Source: Comamonadaceae bacterium ALPHA2B (lineage in GTDB: Bacteria; Pseudomonadota; Gammaproteobacteria; Burkholderiales; Burkholderiaceae_C). Taken from it: a stretch of DNA of 64,000 bases. The position numbers were made by a program, and so were the translations under genes. Positions 25,116 to 33,125 of the stretch are shown here, piece after piece. The notes under the pieces are model-generated. The model saw only the letters and a list, made by a program, of their open reading frames with translations. It had not been told where the DNA came from and did not search any database. Every line of letters starts with the position of its first letter. Positions within the stretch are counted from its first letter, which is position 1. The stretch spans positions 124,001 to 188,000 of the forward strand of contig SCOE01000005.1 of assembly GCA_005503065.1 (NCBI GenBank), given 5' to 3'.

Positions 25116-26132
25116 TCAGGCCGTTTCCTTGATCCCCCGCATCAGGATCACGCCGCCCAGCGTGGTGGTGTCGCTGCGCATGCGCTTGGCCAGCGCGGCG
25201 GCCGAGCCGGCGCGTGCCTGCCAGCCGGCCTTCAGCAGGGCCTGGCTCACGTCGGGTGCTCGCAGCACCTGGTCCAGGGCCGCGTTGAGCTTGTCCACCG
25301 CGGCATCGGGCATCGTGGCCGGGGCCGCCAGTGCGGTCCAGATCTCCAGGTCGGCGCCGCGCACGTCGGCCTCGCGCAGCGTGGGCAGTTCGTTGACAAG
25401 CGGGCTGCGGTCGGGCGAGGTGACGCCGATGGCCTTGAGCTTGCCGGCCTTGACCTGCGCCATCGCCAGCGCGGGCGGGAGCAGCGCGATCTGCACCTCG
25501 TTCTTCAGCATCGCCGCGATCACCTGCGGGTTGCCATTGAAAGGCACGTGCGTGGCGCGGATGCTGGTGCGCATCTTCAGCAGCTCCATGCCCAGGTGGC
25601 CGACGGTGCCGTTGCCGGGCGTGCCGTACTTCGCCTCGGCGCCCAGGTTGCGGGCCCACAGCAGCAGTTCGGCAGGCGTGCTGCCCACCGCCTGGTCCGA
25701 CACGGTGAGCACCAGTGGCGCGGTGCCGATCAGGCCGACGGGCGCGAAGTCCTTTTCGGGGTCGAAGGGCGTGCTGCTGTTGAGCAACCGCGCGATGGTG
25801 AGGTTGCCGTTGATGAGCGCCCCGATGGTGTGGTCGTCGCGCGACTTGGCCACCAGGTCGGCCGCGGTGTTGCCGCTGGCGCCAGGCTTGTTCTCCACTG
25901 CCACGGGATGGCCCAGCAGCTTGGCCAGCGGCTCGGCGATGGCCCGCGCCGCGAGGTCGGGCGACGAACCCGTGGGAAATCCCACCAGGATGCGCAGCGG
26001 CTTGGTCGGCCAGGCGGCGCTCGCGACCGGCGCGCGGGCGTTGGCGCGGGCCGCGTCCTGTGCCCAGGCGGGCAGGCACAGTGCGGCCGTGGCGGCAGCG
26101 GCGGATTGAAGCAGGCGGCGTTTGTCGATCAT
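25116..26132 (-). CDS. Bug-family (TctC-like) periplasmic solute-binding protein
   Basis: A 338-residue receptor of the tripartite tricarboxylate transporter family. A signal peptide (LLQSAAAATAALCLPAWAQD) is followed by the Bug signature PLRILVGFPTGSSPDLAARAIAE-type segment and VENKPGASGN. Burkholderiales carry many orphan Bug genes without TctA/TctB; none is present here, so it may use a remote permease or act in sensing. It converges on xdhC. Ligand unknown. Confidence 0.9.
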   Translation of the reverse strand: MIDKRRLLQSAAAATAALCLPAWAQDAARANARAPVASAAWPTKPLRILVGFPTGSSPDLAARAIAEPLAKLLGHPVAVENKPGASGNTAADLVAKSRDDHTIGALINGNLTIARLLNSSTPFDPEKDFAPVGLIGTAPLVLTVSDQAVGSTPAELLLWARNLGAEAKYGTPGNGTVGHLGMELLKMRTSIRATHVPFNGNPQVIAAMLKNEVQIALLPPALAMAQVKAGKLKAIGVTSPDRSPLVNELPTLREADVRGADLEIWTALAAPATMPDAAVDKLNAALDQVLRAPDVSQALLKAGWQARAGSAAALAKRMRSDTTTLGGVILMRGIKETA

Positions 26133-26203
26133 GGCGAACTCGGGCGTAGAAGTTACAAGACGTTAACGAACTACGCGCTGCACTGCAACATAAGGCAAAG
26201 GTA

Positions 26204-26250
26204 CCTACCGCCGGGTAGGAGCCTGCAAGGCGCGGCTGCATGCCGCGCCT
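26204..26250. other. Two adjacent GC hairpins in the Bug gene/mrpG gap
   Basis: CCTACC and GGTAGG (26204-26219) form a small stem. Directly after, AGGCGCGGC (26228-26236) pairs perfectly with GCCGCGCCT (26242-26250). No T-tract follows. They could stop or protect the end of the leftward Mrp transcript or shape the Bug leader. Confidence 0.4.
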
Positions 26251-26263
26251 ACCGCCTCGACAA

Positions 26264-26326
26264 TTCAAGGAAAAAAGTGGCCGTGGCGCCCGCCGGACGC
26301 GGGCTTCCAGCTATCGATTCGATAGC
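26264..26326 (-). repeat. Dispersed mini-repeat, copy c, overlapping the mrpG end
   Basis: Read leftward: GCTATCGAATCGATAGC (palindrome, 26310-26326), then GCCCGC, GGCGGGCGCC, ACGGCCACTTTTTTCC. The TAG stop codon of mrpG (26311-26313) is inside the palindrome. Confidence 0.75.
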
Positions 26327-26709
26327 GTTTCGGCGTCGTCGGCCACCATGGGGGGTGGGCGATGCGGGCCGTGCGCGGGTGGCGGCACGTCGCCACCCTT
26401 CTGTCGCTCCCGGAACAGGGCCGCGCGCATCAGGAAGATGGTGGTGACCGGCGCCGTGAGCGCGACGAAGAAGGCGATCAGCACGGCGTGCAGGAAGAGC
26501 TGGAAGCCCTGCACCGAGAAGTAGACGATCGTCGCCAGCGAGATCGCCCACACGCCCAGCGTGGACCCGAGCGTGGGCGCATGGATACGGCGAAAGAAGG
26601 TCGGCAGGCGCACCAGGCCGAAGGAGCCGATCGCCGCGAAGGCCGCGCCGACCAGCACCAGCAGCGCCGTGAGCCATTCGGCCCACCAGGGCATCGACGC
26701 GCCGCTCAC
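26311..26709 (-). CDS. mrpG: Na+/H+ antiporter subunit MrpG/MnhG
   Basis: A 132-residue, three-helix membrane subunit of the Mrp antiporter. The family core is visible: AAIGSFGLVRLPTFFRRIHAPT followed by TLGVWAISLATIVYF. The start is GTG at 26709, supported by CGGAGG a few bases before. The hydrophilic tail ends ETLSNR followed by a stop within repeat copy c, so the last residues were shaped by the repeat. It is the last gene of mrpACDEFG. Confidence 0.92.
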   Translation of the reverse strand: MSGASMPWWAEWLTALLVLVGAAFAAIGSFGLVRLPTFFRRIHAPTLGSTLGVWAISLATIVYFSVQGFQLFLHAVLIAFFVALTAPVTTIFLMRAALFRERQKGGDVPPPAHGPHRPPPMVADDAETLSNR

Positions 26710-26731
26710 GGGCGGCCTCCGGTGCTTGCCG

Positions 26732-27010
26732 TCATTCGATCACCTCCCCACGCAGCAGGAACTTGGCCAGCGCCGAGGTGCCGACGAAACCGAACAGCGC
26801 GATGAGCATCGCGGGCTCGAAGTACACGCTGCTGGCGTACACGATGCCCAGCACCAGCATCATCAGCATGCCGTTGATGTAGAGGCAGTCCAGCGCCATC
26901 ACGCGATCCTGGGCCGAGGGGCCGAGCAGCAGGCGCGCAAGCGCGCACAGCATGGCGACCGCGAGAAGAAACAGGGCGCCCTTGAGGGCCCAGAAGAGCA
27001 CGGGCGTCAT
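26732..27010 (-). CDS. mrpF: Na+/H+ antiporter subunit MrpF/MnhF
   Basis: A 92-residue three-helix subunit; the motif GPSAQDRVMALDCLYING is diagnostic for MrpF. Its ATG overlaps the mrpE stop by four bases (ATGA). It is needed for assembly of the seven-part antiporter. Confidence 0.93.
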   Translation of the reverse strand: MTPVLFWALKGALFLLAVAMLCALARLLLGPSAQDRVMALDCLYINGMLMMLVLGIVYASSVYFEPAMLIALFGFVGTSALAKFLLRGEVIE

Positions 27011-27504
27011 GATGATTCGAAGATCTCCATCAGGGGCTTCTCGTAGCGCTGCTGCACCATGGCGATGAAGGCCGCCTCGTCGTCGAGGTCGAACACGTGC
27101 ACCAGCAGCACGGAACCGTCGAGCGCGAGTTCGCCCCACGCGGTGCCGGGCGCCAGGGTCAGCATCATCGACAGCACGGCCAGCGCGTTGGGGTCGCGCA
27201 TGCGCAGGGGCACCTGGACGAAGGCCGGATGGATGTCGCGCGTGCGCCGCATCAGCAGCCGATGCGCCACGTTGAGTGCCGACGCCACCAGGTCGTGCAG
27301 CGCGATGCCCACCAGCCGCAGTGCCGTGCGCGGATGCCGCATGCGCACCGTGGCCGGACGCAGCCCCTTGGTGATCAGCGGCACCACGACGGCCAGCAGC
27401 ACGCCGAACAGCACCGTGGCGGGATGCACCGACTGGTTCAGCACCAGCCACACGACCAGCAGCGCGATCGACAACGGCGGCGACGGGATCAGGGCGCGGA
27501 ACAT
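27007..27504 (-). CDS. mrpE: Na+/H+ antiporter subunit MrpE/MnhE
   Basis: A 165-residue subunit with N-terminal membrane helices (IALLVVWLVLNQSVHPATVLFG) and the soluble MrpE C-terminal part (ALAVLSMMLTLAPGTAWGEL, LLVHVFDLDDEAAF). It starts 1 base after the mrpD stop, an arrangement suggesting coupled translation and fixed subunit ratio. Confidence 0.93.
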   Translation of the reverse strand: MFRALIPSPPLSIALLVVWLVLNQSVHPATVLFGVLLAVVVPLITKGLRPATVRMRHPRTALRLVGIALHDLVASALNVAHRLLMRRTRDIHPAFVQVPLRMRDPNALAVLSMMLTLAPGTAWGELALDGSVLLVHVFDLDDEAAFIAMVQQRYEKPLMEIFESS

Positions 27505-27505
27505 G

Positions 27506-29212
27506 TCACTCGCCTCCGGTCTTCTGCGTGGGGCCGGGGCGCTGGCGGGCCGCCATCACGGCCGTGCGGTAGTCGGCCGGGTGCGCCAGGCCCTCGGCCG
27601 TGGCCTGGGCGTGCATCATCACCGGCCCGGCGCCGATGGTCAGCGCCACGCAGGCGGCCAGCAGCACGGCCACCGGCAGCACCTCCAGCGCACGCAGCGC
27701 GGGCACGCTGGCCTGCGTCTGCGTCCAGAAGTGGCGGATGCCGCTGCGGCTGAGCGCCACCAGCGTGAGGAAGCCCGACGCGAGCAGCAGCCCCAGGAAG
27801 AGCCAGCCGCTGGACGTCGGCCGATGATCGAAGAGTCCCGACAGCATCGCGAACTTGCCGACGAAGCCCGACAGCGGCGGCAGCCCCGCCATGAGCAGGG
27901 TGCAGCCCACGAAGCTCAGGCCGAGGAAGGCCACGCCGGCCGGGATGGCGCGGCCGTAGAGTGCCTGCGCCTCGTCGTCGAGGTTGACGTCGTCGAAGGA
28001 CTGCAGGTCCTCGGACAGGAAGGGCGCATTGCCGGCCGACTCGTGCGGCGCGATGCTCTGCCCCGCGTTGCGCCAGCGCTCGATCATGTCGATCAGCAGG
28101 AAGAGGGCGCTGGCCGCCAGCGTGGAGCTCAGCAGGTAGTACAGCGCGCCGGCCCACACGCCCGAGCGCCCCAGGCCCACCGCGGCGATCAGCGTGCCGG
28201 CCGAGACCAGCACGCAATAGCCCGCGAGGTTGGACAGCCGCTGCGTGCCGACGATGCCGATCGCGCCCACCGCCAGCGTGGCCATGCCCAGCCCCAGCAG
28301 CGCGATCTGGCCGAACTGGGCGGACGCGCCCGCGTCGGCACCGAAGAACAGCGTCCAGGTGCGCAGAAGCGTGTAGACGCCCAGCTTGGTCAGGAGCGCG
28401 AACACCGCGCTCACCGGCGACACGGCGGCGCTGTAGGCCGGCACCAGCCAGAAGTTGAGCGGCCAGGCGCCGGCCTTGGCGAAGAAGGCGGTGGCGAGGA
28501 TGGCCGCCGCGGCGTGCAGAAGGCCGCGGTCGGCCGGCGCGATCTCGGCGATGCGCGCACCCAGGTCGGCGAAGTTGAGCGTGCCCGTCACGCCGTAGAG
28601 CATGGCCGCGCCGATGAGGAACAGCGACGAGGCCGCCAGGTTGATCGCGATGTAGTGCAGCCCGGCCCGCACCCGCAGCTGGCCCGAGCCATGCAGCAGC
28701 AGGCCGTAGGAGGCGGCGAGCATCACCTCGAAGAACACGAAGAGGTTGAACAGGTCGCCGGTGAGGAAGGCGCCGTTCAGGCCCATGAGCTGCAGTTGCA
28801 GCAGCGGATGGAAGTGCACGCCCGCGCGGTCCCAGCGCGAGGTCGAATAGATCGAGGCCGCAAAGGCCACCACGCCGGTGAGCGCGACCATCATGGACGA
28901 CAAGCGGTCGGCAACCAGGACGATGCCGAAGGGCGCCGGCCAGTTGCCCGGCAGGTAGACGCCGATCGAGCCCGGCCCGCCGCCGGTGTCGGGCGCATTG
29001 ACCCAGCGCAGCAGCGCCAGCGCCGCCACCAGCCCGACGAGGCCCGAAACCACCGACAGGAAGGACTTGGCGCGTCGCCGCTGTTCGCCCATCAGCAGCA
29101 TCAGCGCGGCCGTGAGCATGGGCACGAGGATCGGCACCGCGATCAGATGCGGCATCGTGTGGTCCAGCAGCTGGTCGAGCAGCGAGAACAGCTCGTTGAC
29201 GAACATGTTCAT
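27506..29212 (-). CDS. mrpD: Na+/H+ antiporter subunit MrpD/MnhD
   Basis: A 568-residue NuoM/NuoN-like membrane subunit and likely proton-path component. It has about 14 helices; hallmarks are LTGDLFNLFVFFEVMLAASYGL (Glu in the fifth helix) and LTKLGVYTLLRTWTLFFG (Lys). A loop insertion of about 40 hydrophilic residues (around 380-420, SIAPHESAGNAPFLSED) separates late helices. It overlaps mrpC by four bases. Confidence 0.94.
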   Translation of the reverse strand: MNMFVNELFSLLDQLLDHTMPHLIAVPILVPMLTAALMLLMGEQRRRAKSFLSVVSGLVGLVAALALLRWVNAPDTGGGPGSIGVYLPGNWPAPFGIVLVADRLSSMMVALTGVVAFAASIYSTSRWDRAGVHFHPLLQLQLMGLNGAFLTGDLFNLFVFFEVMLAASYGLLLHGSGQLRVRAGLHYIAINLAASSLFLIGAAMLYGVTGTLNFADLGARIAEIAPADRGLLHAAAAILATAFFAKAGAWPLNFWLVPAYSAAVSPVSAVFALLTKLGVYTLLRTWTLFFGADAGASAQFGQIALLGLGMATLAVGAIGIVGTQRLSNLAGYCVLVSAGTLIAAVGLGRSGVWAGALYYLLSSTLAASALFLLIDMIERWRNAGQSIAPHESAGNAPFLSEDLQSFDDVNLDDEAQALYGRAIPAGVAFLGLSFVGCTLLMAGLPPLSGFVGKFAMLSGLFDHRPTSSGWLFLGLLLASGFLTLVALSRSGIRHFWTQTQASVPALRALEVLPVAVLLAACVALTIGAGPVMMHAQATAEGLAHPADYRTAVMAARQRPGPTQKTGGE

Positions 29213-29553
29213 TCGTCGCGCTCCTCGCCATCGACGTGGTCGGTGTCGGAGATGCCGCGCGAGGCGAGCATCACGACGAGGAAGAGCGCAGTCATCGCGA
29301 ACCCGATCACGATGGCCGTCAGCACCAGGGCCTGCGGCATCGGGTCGGCCGTGTTGGCCAGCGTGGCCTGGAAGCCGGGCACCAGCACGGGCTCGCTGTC
29401 GACCTTGAGCCGGCCCATGCTGAAGATGAAGAGGTTGACCGCATAGGCGATCAGCGTCAGGCCCATGATGACCTGGAAGGTGCGCGGACGCAGCAGCAGG
29501 TACACGCCCGAGCCCGTGAGCACGCCGATGGCGATGGCCAGAACGATTTCCAT
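29209..29553 (-). CDS. mrpC: Na+/H+ antiporter subunit MrpC/MnhC
   Basis: A 114-residue NuoK-like three-helix subunit (GSGVYLLLRPRTFQVIMGLT, ADPMPQALVLTAIVIGFAMT). ATG 29553 is used because the extra leader from 29580 is encoded by an intergenic repeat. The final TGA overlaps the mrpD start. Confidence 0.93.
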   Translation of the reverse strand: MEIVLAIAIGVLTGSGVYLLLRPRTFQVIMGLTLIAYAVNLFIFSMGRLKVDSEPVLVPGFQATLANTADPMPQALVLTAIVIGFAMTALFLVVMLASRGISDTDHVDGEERDE

Positions 29554-29555
29554 CA

Positions 29556-29633
29556 ATGCCGCCCGGCCGCCCGAAGGCATTGACGCGCCCCCGCGGGGGG
29601 CAGCGATACGCGAATCGATGAGCGTGGGGGCAT
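29556..29633. repeat. GC-rich intergenic repeat, family 2, between mrpA and mrpC
   Basis: The segment contains GCCGCCCGAAGGC, GCGCCCCCGCGGGGGGCAGCG, CGCGAATCGATGAGCGTGGGGGC-type blocks. The same block order (GCCGCCCCAAGGCGGC, CGCCCCCTCGGGGGG, CAGCG, AGCGTGGGGGC) recurs at 59229-59346. CGCCCCCGCGGGGGGC can fold into a strong hairpin within the mrp operon. Confidence 0.6.
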
Positions 29634-29635
29634 CA

Positions 29636-32584
29636 TCAGGTGGTCGCTCCCACGGCGGCCTCTTCGGCGGCGCGGCGCTCCGCCTCCTTCTCGGCCTGCT
29701 CGTCGGCCCAGCGGTGGCTGCGGATGGACTGGTGTGCGAGGGCGGTGAGGATCAGCATGGTGGCGCCGAGCACCAGCGCGAACACGCCGGTGTCGAAGAA
29801 CAGCGCGCTGGGCACGTGCAGCTCGCCCAGCACCGGCAGCGTGAGGTGCGCGGTGTGCGTGGTCAGGAAGGGGTAGCCCAGCGCCACGGCGCCACCGCCG
29901 GTGGCCAGCGCCAGCAGCAGGCCGATGGCGATCCAGCGGCGCGGATAGATGCGCAGGTGCTCCTCGGTCCAGGCCGCGCCCGAGACGATGAACTGCAGCA
30001 TCAACGCCACCGACATCACCAGCCCGGCCACGAAGCCGCCCCCCGGGGCGTTGTGGCCGCGCATGAAGAAGTACACCGACACCAGCGCCGACAGCGGCAG
30101 CAGCAGGCGCACCAGCACCGCGGGCACCATCAGGTAGCCGACAGCCGTGTCCTTGGCCAGGCGCGGGTTGACGAGGTCGCTGGTGCCGTCGTCGGGTTGC
30201 GCGCGCTGCTGGGGCGGCAGGGCCATGGCCTCGGGCGCGGGGCGGAAGCGCCGCAGCAACGCATAGACCGTGAGCGCCACGATGCCCAGCACGGTGATCT
30301 CGCCGAAGGTGTCGAAGCCGCGGAAGTCCACCAGCATCACGTTGACGACGTTGGTGCCGCCGCCTTCGGGCAGCGCGCGCTCGAGGAAGAAAGGCGAGAT
30401 GCTCAGCGGGTTGGGCCGCGTCATCATGAACCACGCCAGGGCCGACATGCCGCCGCCGGCCACCGCGGCGATCAGCAGATCGCGCCCGCGGCGGCCCCAG
30501 GGACGCAGGCGCTCGCGCGGCCGCTGGATCTGCGCTTTGCGCATCGGCAGCCAGCGCAGGCCCAGCAGGATGAGCAGGGTGGTGACGACCTCGACCACGA
30601 GCTGCGTGAGCGCAAGGTCGGGGGCCGAGAACCAGATGTAGGTGATGCAGCTCACCAGGCCCGCGCCCGATGCGAGCATGAGCGAGGCCAGGCGATGGAA
30701 CTTGGCCTGCCACGCCGCCGCGAGCGCGCAGATGCAGCCGATGACCCAGGTCATCGCGAACATGGGCGAGAAGGGCAGCAGCTCGCGCGTGCCGCGCTCG
30801 GCCGGCACGAACCACAGCGAGGTGCCAGCGCCCAGCACGGCCACGAGCACGAGCAGGAAGAGCTGCGGCTGCAGGCGGCGGGTGCCCAGCAGGCGGCGGC
30901 TGCGGCGGCCGGCCTCGGACAGCCGGGCCAGGACGTTCTCGAAGATGCGCTGGCCGTCGAAGCGGTGCAGCAGCGGGGTGTGCTCCAGCCCGCCGGCCTC
31001 CCGCCGGCGCCGCTGCAGCAGGTAGATGGCCGCGCCGCCACCCAGGGCGACAAAGCTCATCACCAGCGGCAGGTTGAAGCCATGCCACACCGCCAGGCTG
31101 TACTCCGGCAGCGTGCCGCCCACCACGGGCGCGGCCGCGGCCGCAAGGAAGGCGCCGACCGACCACGCCGGCACCACGCCCACCACCAGGCACACCAGCA
31201 CCAGCAGCTCGACCGGCACGCGCATCCAGTGCGGGGGTTCGTGCGGGGGCTTGGGCACCTCGTTGTTGCACGGGGGGCCGAAGAACACGTCGAAGACGAA
31301 GCGTGCCGAGTAGGCCACGCTGAAGGCGCCCGCGAGCGTCGCCAGAACCGGGAGCGTGTACTCGACCCAGGGCGCGGCATCGAGGAACACGGTCTCGGCG
31401 AAGAACATCTCCTTGGACAGGAAGCCGTTGAGCAGCGGAACGCCCGCCATCGACGCGCTGGCGATGATGGCCAGCGTGCCGGTGATGGGCATGGCGCGCA
31501 GCAGGCCGCTCAGCTTGCGGATGTCGCGCGTGCCGGTCTCGTGGTCGATGATGCCGGCCGCCATGAACAGCGAAGCCTTGAAGGTCGCGTGGTTCATGAT
31601 GTGGAAGACTGCGGCCACGGCGGCCAGCGGGCTGTTCATGCCGAGCAGCAGCGTGATGAGTCCCAGGTGGGAGATGGTGGAGTAGGCCAGCAGCGCCTTC
31701 AGGTCGCGCTGGAACATCGCCACGTAGCCGCCCAGCAGCAGCGTGAGTGCGCCGGCGCCGCCGACCAGCCAGAACCATTCCTGCGTGCCGGAGAGCGCCG
31801 GCCACAGCCGCGCCATCAGGAACACGCCCAGCTTCACCATGGTGGCCGAGTGCAGGTAGGCCGAGACAGGCGTGGGCGCGGCCATGGCCCGCGGCAGCCA
31901 GAAGTGGAAGGGGAACTGCGCGCTCTTGGTGAAGGCGCCCAGGAGGATCAGCACCAGCGCCACCGGATAGAGCGCATGGGCGCGGATCCGGTCGCCCGAG
32001 GCGAGGACCACGTCGAGGTCGTAGCTGCCCACGATGCGGCCCAGCACCAGCACGCCGGCCAGCAGGCACAGCCCGCCGGCGCCGGTGACGGTGAGCGCCA
32101 TGCGTGCGCCGCGCCGTGCGTCGCGGCGGTGGTGCCAGTAGCCGATGAGCAGGAAGGAGAAGAGGCTGGTGAGTTCCCAGAACAGCACCATCTGGATCAG
32201 GTTGCCCGACAGCACCACGCCGACCATCGAGCCCATGAAGGCCAGGAAGAAGGCGAAGAAGCGGGGCACCGGGTCGGAGGCCGACATGTAGTAGCGCGCA
32301 TAGAGCACCACCAGCGTGCCGATGCCCAGGACCAGCATGCAGAACAGCCATGCGAAGCCGTCCATGCGGAAGGACAGGTCGAGGCCGAGCGATGGGATCC
32401 ACCCGTAGGTCTGGCGCAGCACATTGCCGTCGGCCAGGCGCGGGAACATCCAGGCCACCTGCACCGCGCCGAACAGCGCTACCACGCCGGCCAGCGTCGA
32501 TTCCCGGTTGCGTGCGTCGGACGGCAGCGAGGCCGCCAGCACGCTGGCAATGAAGGGAAGTGCGACGAGAAGGACCAGGGGCAT
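29636..32584 (-). CDS. mrpA: Na+/H+ antiporter subunit MrpA fused to MrpB domain
   Basis: A 982-residue membrane protein. The N-terminal two thirds are NuoL-like (FFWELTSLFSFLLIGYW, STISHLGLITLLLGMN, MNHATFKASLFMAAGIIDHE). The C-terminal part (about 800-950) holds the MrpB domain (MVPAVLVRLLLPLSALVSVY, APGGGFVAGLVMSVAL). A fused AB with separate C-G genes is one of the known Mrp layouts, and no separate mrpB is present. The complex exports Na+ against H+ and supports pH and salt tolerance. ATG 32584 begins the conserved N-terminus; upstream codons run into repeat copy e. It is the first gene of the operon. Confidence 0.94.
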   Translation of the reverse strand: MPLVLLVALPFIASVLAASLPSDARNRESTLAGVVALFGAVQVAWMFPRLADGNVLRQTYGWIPSLGLDLSFRMDGFAWLFCMLVLGIGTLVVLYARYYMSASDPVPRFFAFFLAFMGSMVGVVLSGNLIQMVLFWELTSLFSFLLIGYWHHRRDARRGARMALTVTGAGGLCLLAGVLVLGRIVGSYDLDVVLASGDRIRAHALYPVALVLILLGAFTKSAQFPFHFWLPRAMAAPTPVSAYLHSATMVKLGVFLMARLWPALSGTQEWFWLVGGAGALTLLLGGYVAMFQRDLKALLAYSTISHLGLITLLLGMNSPLAAVAAVFHIMNHATFKASLFMAAGIIDHETGTRDIRKLSGLLRAMPITGTLAIIASASMAGVPLLNGFLSKEMFFAETVFLDAAPWVEYTLPVLATLAGAFSVAYSARFVFDVFFGPPCNNEVPKPPHEPPHWMRVPVELLVLVCLVVGVVPAWSVGAFLAAAAAPVVGGTLPEYSLAVWHGFNLPLVMSFVALGGGAAIYLLQRRRREAGGLEHTPLLHRFDGQRIFENVLARLSEAGRRSRRLLGTRRLQPQLFLLVLVAVLGAGTSLWFVPAERGTRELLPFSPMFAMTWVIGCICALAAAWQAKFHRLASLMLASGAGLVSCITYIWFSAPDLALTQLVVEVVTTLLILLGLRWLPMRKAQIQRPRERLRPWGRRGRDLLIAAVAGGGMSALAWFMMTRPNPLSISPFFLERALPEGGGTNVVNVMLVDFRGFDTFGEITVLGIVALTVYALLRRFRPAPEAMALPPQQRAQPDDGTSDLVNPRLAKDTAVGYLMVPAVLVRLLLPLSALVSVYFFMRGHNAPGGGFVAGLVMSVALMLQFIVSGAAWTEEHLRIYPRRWIAIGLLLALATGGGAVALGYPFLTTHTAHLTLPVLGELHVPSALFFDTGVFALVLGATMLILTALAHQSIRSHRWADEQAEKEAERRAAEEAAVGATT

Positions 32585-32650
32585 TGCGATCGATTCTATC
32601 GACCGACCCTCATCGGCCCATTGGAAAAAACCGCAGACGGGCCGCCGGTC

Positions 32651-32713
32651 TTTCAGACGAAAAGTGCCTGTAACGCCCGCCAGTCGGGCGCGAGCAGCTA
32701 TGAATTCCGTAGC
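32651..32713 (-). repeat. Dispersed mini-repeat, copy e, upstream of mrpA
   Basis: Read leftward: GCTACGGAATTCATAGC, then TGCTCGCGCCCG, GGCGGGCG, ACAGGCACTTTTCG. The head plus TGCTCGCGCCC is nearly the same as in copy d at 58128. It lies in the 147-base gap between crcB and mrpA. Confidence 0.75.
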
Positions 32714-32731
32714 GTCTGGTTGTCGGCGCAA

Positions 32732-33118
32732 TCAGGAGGCGACGACCCAGTGCACCGTGCGGATGCCCACCCACGTCAGCGCCAGAGAGCCCGCCAGGTG
32801 CAGGCAGCCGGTCAGCAGCGCGAGCCCCAGCCGGCCGTCGAGCAGCATCGCCACCACCTCGGCCGAAAAGCTCGAGAAGGTCGTGAGGCCGCCCAGGAAG
32901 CCGGTGATGAGCAGCAGCCGCCACACCGGGTCGAGCTGCGGCATGGCCTGGAAGGTGCCGACGGCCACGCCGATCAGATACCCGCCGATGAGGTTGGCGG
33001 CCAGCGTGCCCCAGGGCAGCAGGCCGCCCTGCGTGTTGAGCGCGAGGCCGAGGCCCCAGCGGGCCAGCGCCCCGAGCGAGGCGCCCAGCGAAATGGCAAG
33101 GACGGGCAGCAGCGGCAT
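32732..33118 (-). CDS. crcB: Fluoride exporter CrcB/Fluc
   Basis: A 128-residue four-helix dimeric fluoride channel. Signatures: GASLGALARWGLGLALN at the N-terminus, LAANLIGGYLIGV and ITGFLGGLTTFSSFSAE, which carries the phenylalanines and threonines lining the fluoride path. It starts 7 bases after the stop of the TRAP permease gene on the same strand, so it is probably cotranscribed with it. No fluoride riboswitch is possible in such a short gap. Confidence 0.94.
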   Translation of the reverse strand: MPLLPVLAISLGASLGALARWGLGLALNTQGGLLPWGTLAANLIGGYLIGVAVGTFQAMPQLDPVWRLLLITGFLGGLTTFSSFSAEVVAMLLDGRLGLALLTGCLHLAGSLALTWVGIRTVHWVVAS

Positions 33119-33125
33119 CGGCCGA

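Noticed and set aside
33119-33125. A fluoride riboswitch for crcB.
   Set aside because: Only seven bases separate crcB from the upstream gene.
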